6,491 nt of DNA from contig SCUQ01000501.1 of the NCBI GenBank assembly GCA_004297635.1, positions 1 through 6,491 on the forward strand, read 5' to 3'. Under the pieces are notes generated by a model that was not told where the DNA came from, ran no database searches, and saw only the letters and a program-made list of their open reading frames with translations. Origin of the DNA: Rhizorhabdus sp. (GTDB taxonomy: Bacteria; Pseudomonadota; Alphaproteobacteria; Sphingomonadales; Sphingomonadaceae). Of the stretch, positions 5,225 to 6,491 are shown piece after piece. A program made the translations under genes and the position numbers. Each line of letters starts with the position of its first letter. Position 1 is the stretch's first letter.

Positions 5225-6491
5225 ATGCGCTACGAACTGATCGTGATAGGCAGCGGACCGGCCGGGCGGCGCGCCGCGATTCAGGCCGCCAAGCTGGGCA
5301 AGTCGGTGCTCGTCATCGAGAACCGCTACCGCGTTGGCGGCGTTTCGGTTCACACCGGCACCATCCCGTCGAAGACCCTGCGAGAGACGGTGCTGAACCT
5401 GTCGGGCTGGCGCGAGCGCGGCTTCTACGGCCGCGCCTATCGCGTCAAGAAGGACATAGACGGCCAGGATCTCAACGCCCGTCTCAAGATGACGCTGGAA
5501 CATGAAATCGACGTGCTCGAGCATCAGTTCACCCGCAACGGCGTGCGCACCATGGAGGGTTCCGCGCAGTTTCGCGGGCCGAACGAGATTCAGGTGACGT
5601 GCCCGCGGGGCGACGTTCAGGTCCTGGAGGCCGAGCGTGTACTCGTTGCCGTCGGCACCATTCCCTATCGGCCGTCGACCATCCCGTTCAACGGCACGAC
5701 GATCCTCGACAGCGACGACATGATTTCCGAACCCCGCGTACCGCGCAGCCTGACGGTGATCGGTGCCGGGGTGATCGGCATCGAATATGCCACGATCTTC
5801 TCGGCGCTCGACGTGCCGGTGACGCTGATCGAGCCGCGCGATACTTTCCTCGACTTCGTCGATCGCGAGATCATCGAGGATTTCGTTCATCAGCTGCGCG
5901 ATCGCGGCATGTCGATCCGGCTTGGCGCCAAGGTCGAGCGGGTCGAGGTGGACGGTCAGGGCTGGGCCATTTCGGTGCTGGAGGACGGCCGTCGCATCCG
6001 CTCCGAAATGCTGCTCTACGCGGCCGGCCGCATCGGCGCCACCGCCGCGCTGGGGCTCGAAAATTGCGGGCTGGAGGCTGACAGCCGTGGCCGCCTGAAG
6101 GTCGACCCCGAAACGCTCCAGACCGACGTGCCGCACATCTACGCCGCCGGGGACGTGATCGGTTTCCCCAGCCTGGCGTCGACGTCGATGGAACAGGGCC
6201 GCATCGCCGCCTGTCACGCCTTCGGCGCGCCGATGCCCCCAGCCCCGGCCTATTTCCCCTATGGCATCTATGCGGTGCCCGAAATCTCGACCGTCGGCCT
6301 CAGCGAGCAGGAGGTGCGCGAAAAGGGCATTCCCTATGAATGCGGCATCGCCCGCTTCCGGGAGACCTCGCGCGGCCATATCATGGGCATGCAATCGGGC
6401 ATGATGAAGCTGATCTTCGCGCTCGAGGACCGCCGCCTGCTCGGCGTCCACATCATCGGCGAATGCGCGACCGAACTGATCCATATCGGCC
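5225..6491 (+). CDS. sthA: Soluble (Si-specific) NAD(P)+ transhydrogenase, 3' end cut by the window
   Basis: The open frame runs 422 codons to the window edge without a stop; the E. coli protein has 466 residues, so about 45 C-terminal residues (dimerisation region) are missing. This FAD-containing cytosolic enzyme moves reducing equivalents between NADPH and NAD+. FAD-binding GSGPAG is at 9-14, the redox-site region VGGVSVHTGTIPSKTLRE at 37-54, NAD(P)-binding GAGVIGIEYA at 180-189, and the second FAD motif AAGDVIGFPSLAS around D310. GDVIGFPSLAS and YGIYAVPEISTVGLSEQEV separate it from lipoamide dehydrogenase and glutathione reductase and match SthA. The CxxxxC redox pair of those enzymes is absent, as expected for SthA, but here even the single Cys kept in E. 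coli SthA (GGGCTHWGTIPSK) is replaced by Ser41. Start: ATG 5225 after GGGGGA; a GTG at 5222 is in frame but too close to the ribosome binding site. It is divergent from the methyltransferase. Confidence 0.93.
   Translation, partial: MRYELIVIGSGPAGRRAAIQAAKLGKSVLVIENRYRVGGVSVHTGTIPSKTLRETVLNLSGWRERGFYGRAYRVKKDIDGQDLNARLKMTLEHEIDVLEHQFTRNGVRTMEGSAQFRGPNEIQVTCPRGDVQVLEAERVLVAVGTIPYRPSTIPFNGTTILDSDDMISEPRVPRSLTVIGAGVIGIEYATIFSALDVPVTLIEPRDTFLDFVDREIIEDFVHQLRDRGMSIRLGAKVERVEVDGQGWAISVLEDGRRIRSEMLLYAAGRIGATAALGLENCGLEADSRGRLKVDPETLQTDVPHIYAAGDVIGFPSLASTSMEQGRIAACHAFGAPMPPAPAYFPYGIYAVPEISTVGLSEQEVREKGIPYECGIARFRETSRGHIMGMQSGMMKLIFALEDRRLLGVHIIGECATELIHIG

Noticed and set aside
5132..6484. 450-codon minus-strand frame opposite sthA
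   Set aside because: It is a shadow of sthA, whose + strand frame has all SthA motifs; the antisense product has no recognisable features.
1..6491. Search by eye for CRISPR arrays, tRNA or rRNA genes, insertion sequence ends, and phage or toxin-antitoxin genes
   Set aside because: No regularly spaced direct repeats, no cloverleaf-like or rRNA-like stretches, and no transposase, integrase or toxin-like frames were found.

Overview
The window is a high-GC segment of what looks like an ordinary chromosome, most likely from an alphaproteobacterium and probably a sphingomonad. The evidence is the GC-rich third codon positions, a short DUF1192 protein beside a PIG3-type quinone oxidoreductase, a DUF4142 protein with an Ala-rich start, and a ClpA with a Lys-rich tail. 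The genus is an inference from family resemblance. No mobile element, CRISPR array, tRNA or rRNA is visible.

Layout from left to right: (1) the 3' part of a DUF4142 protein (+, 1-474), closed by a strong hairpin terminator at 493-520. (2) A convergent NAD(P)H:quinone oxidoreductase of the PIG3/zinc-free MDR type (-, 533-1540). (3) A compact 82-bp divergent promoter region (1541-1622) whose two -35 boxes form an inverted repeat, so both promoters use the same DNA. (4) A small coiled-coil DUF1192 protein (+, 1623-1820). (5) About 205 bp without a convincing gene, holding a hairpin and a candidate heat-shock-type promoter. (6) clpA, the AAA+ unfoldase of the ClpAP protease (+, 2026-4341). (7) A bidirectional GAAA-loop terminator (4360-4396) shared with a convergent gene. 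(8) A class I SAM-dependent methyltransferase resembling the MycE/ElmMI/macrocin sugar O-methyltransferases (-, 4404-5084). (9) A 140-bp divergent intergenic region. (10) The first 422 codons of the soluble (Si-specific) NAD(P)+ transhydrogenase sthA (+, 5225 to the window edge).

The genes do not form one operon: every neighbouring pair except DUF1192/clpA is convergent or divergent. The oxidoreductase and the transhydrogenase both handle nicotinamide cofactors, and ClpA works in protein quality control. The window shows no sign that these are linked in one pathway. I found no evidence of a new multi-gene system. The items most worth a second look are the symmetric divergent promoter with a possibly leaderless DUF1192 transcript, the stand-alone sugar-methyltransferase-like gene in a housekeeping setting, and the cysteine-free redox-site motif in the transhydrogenase.
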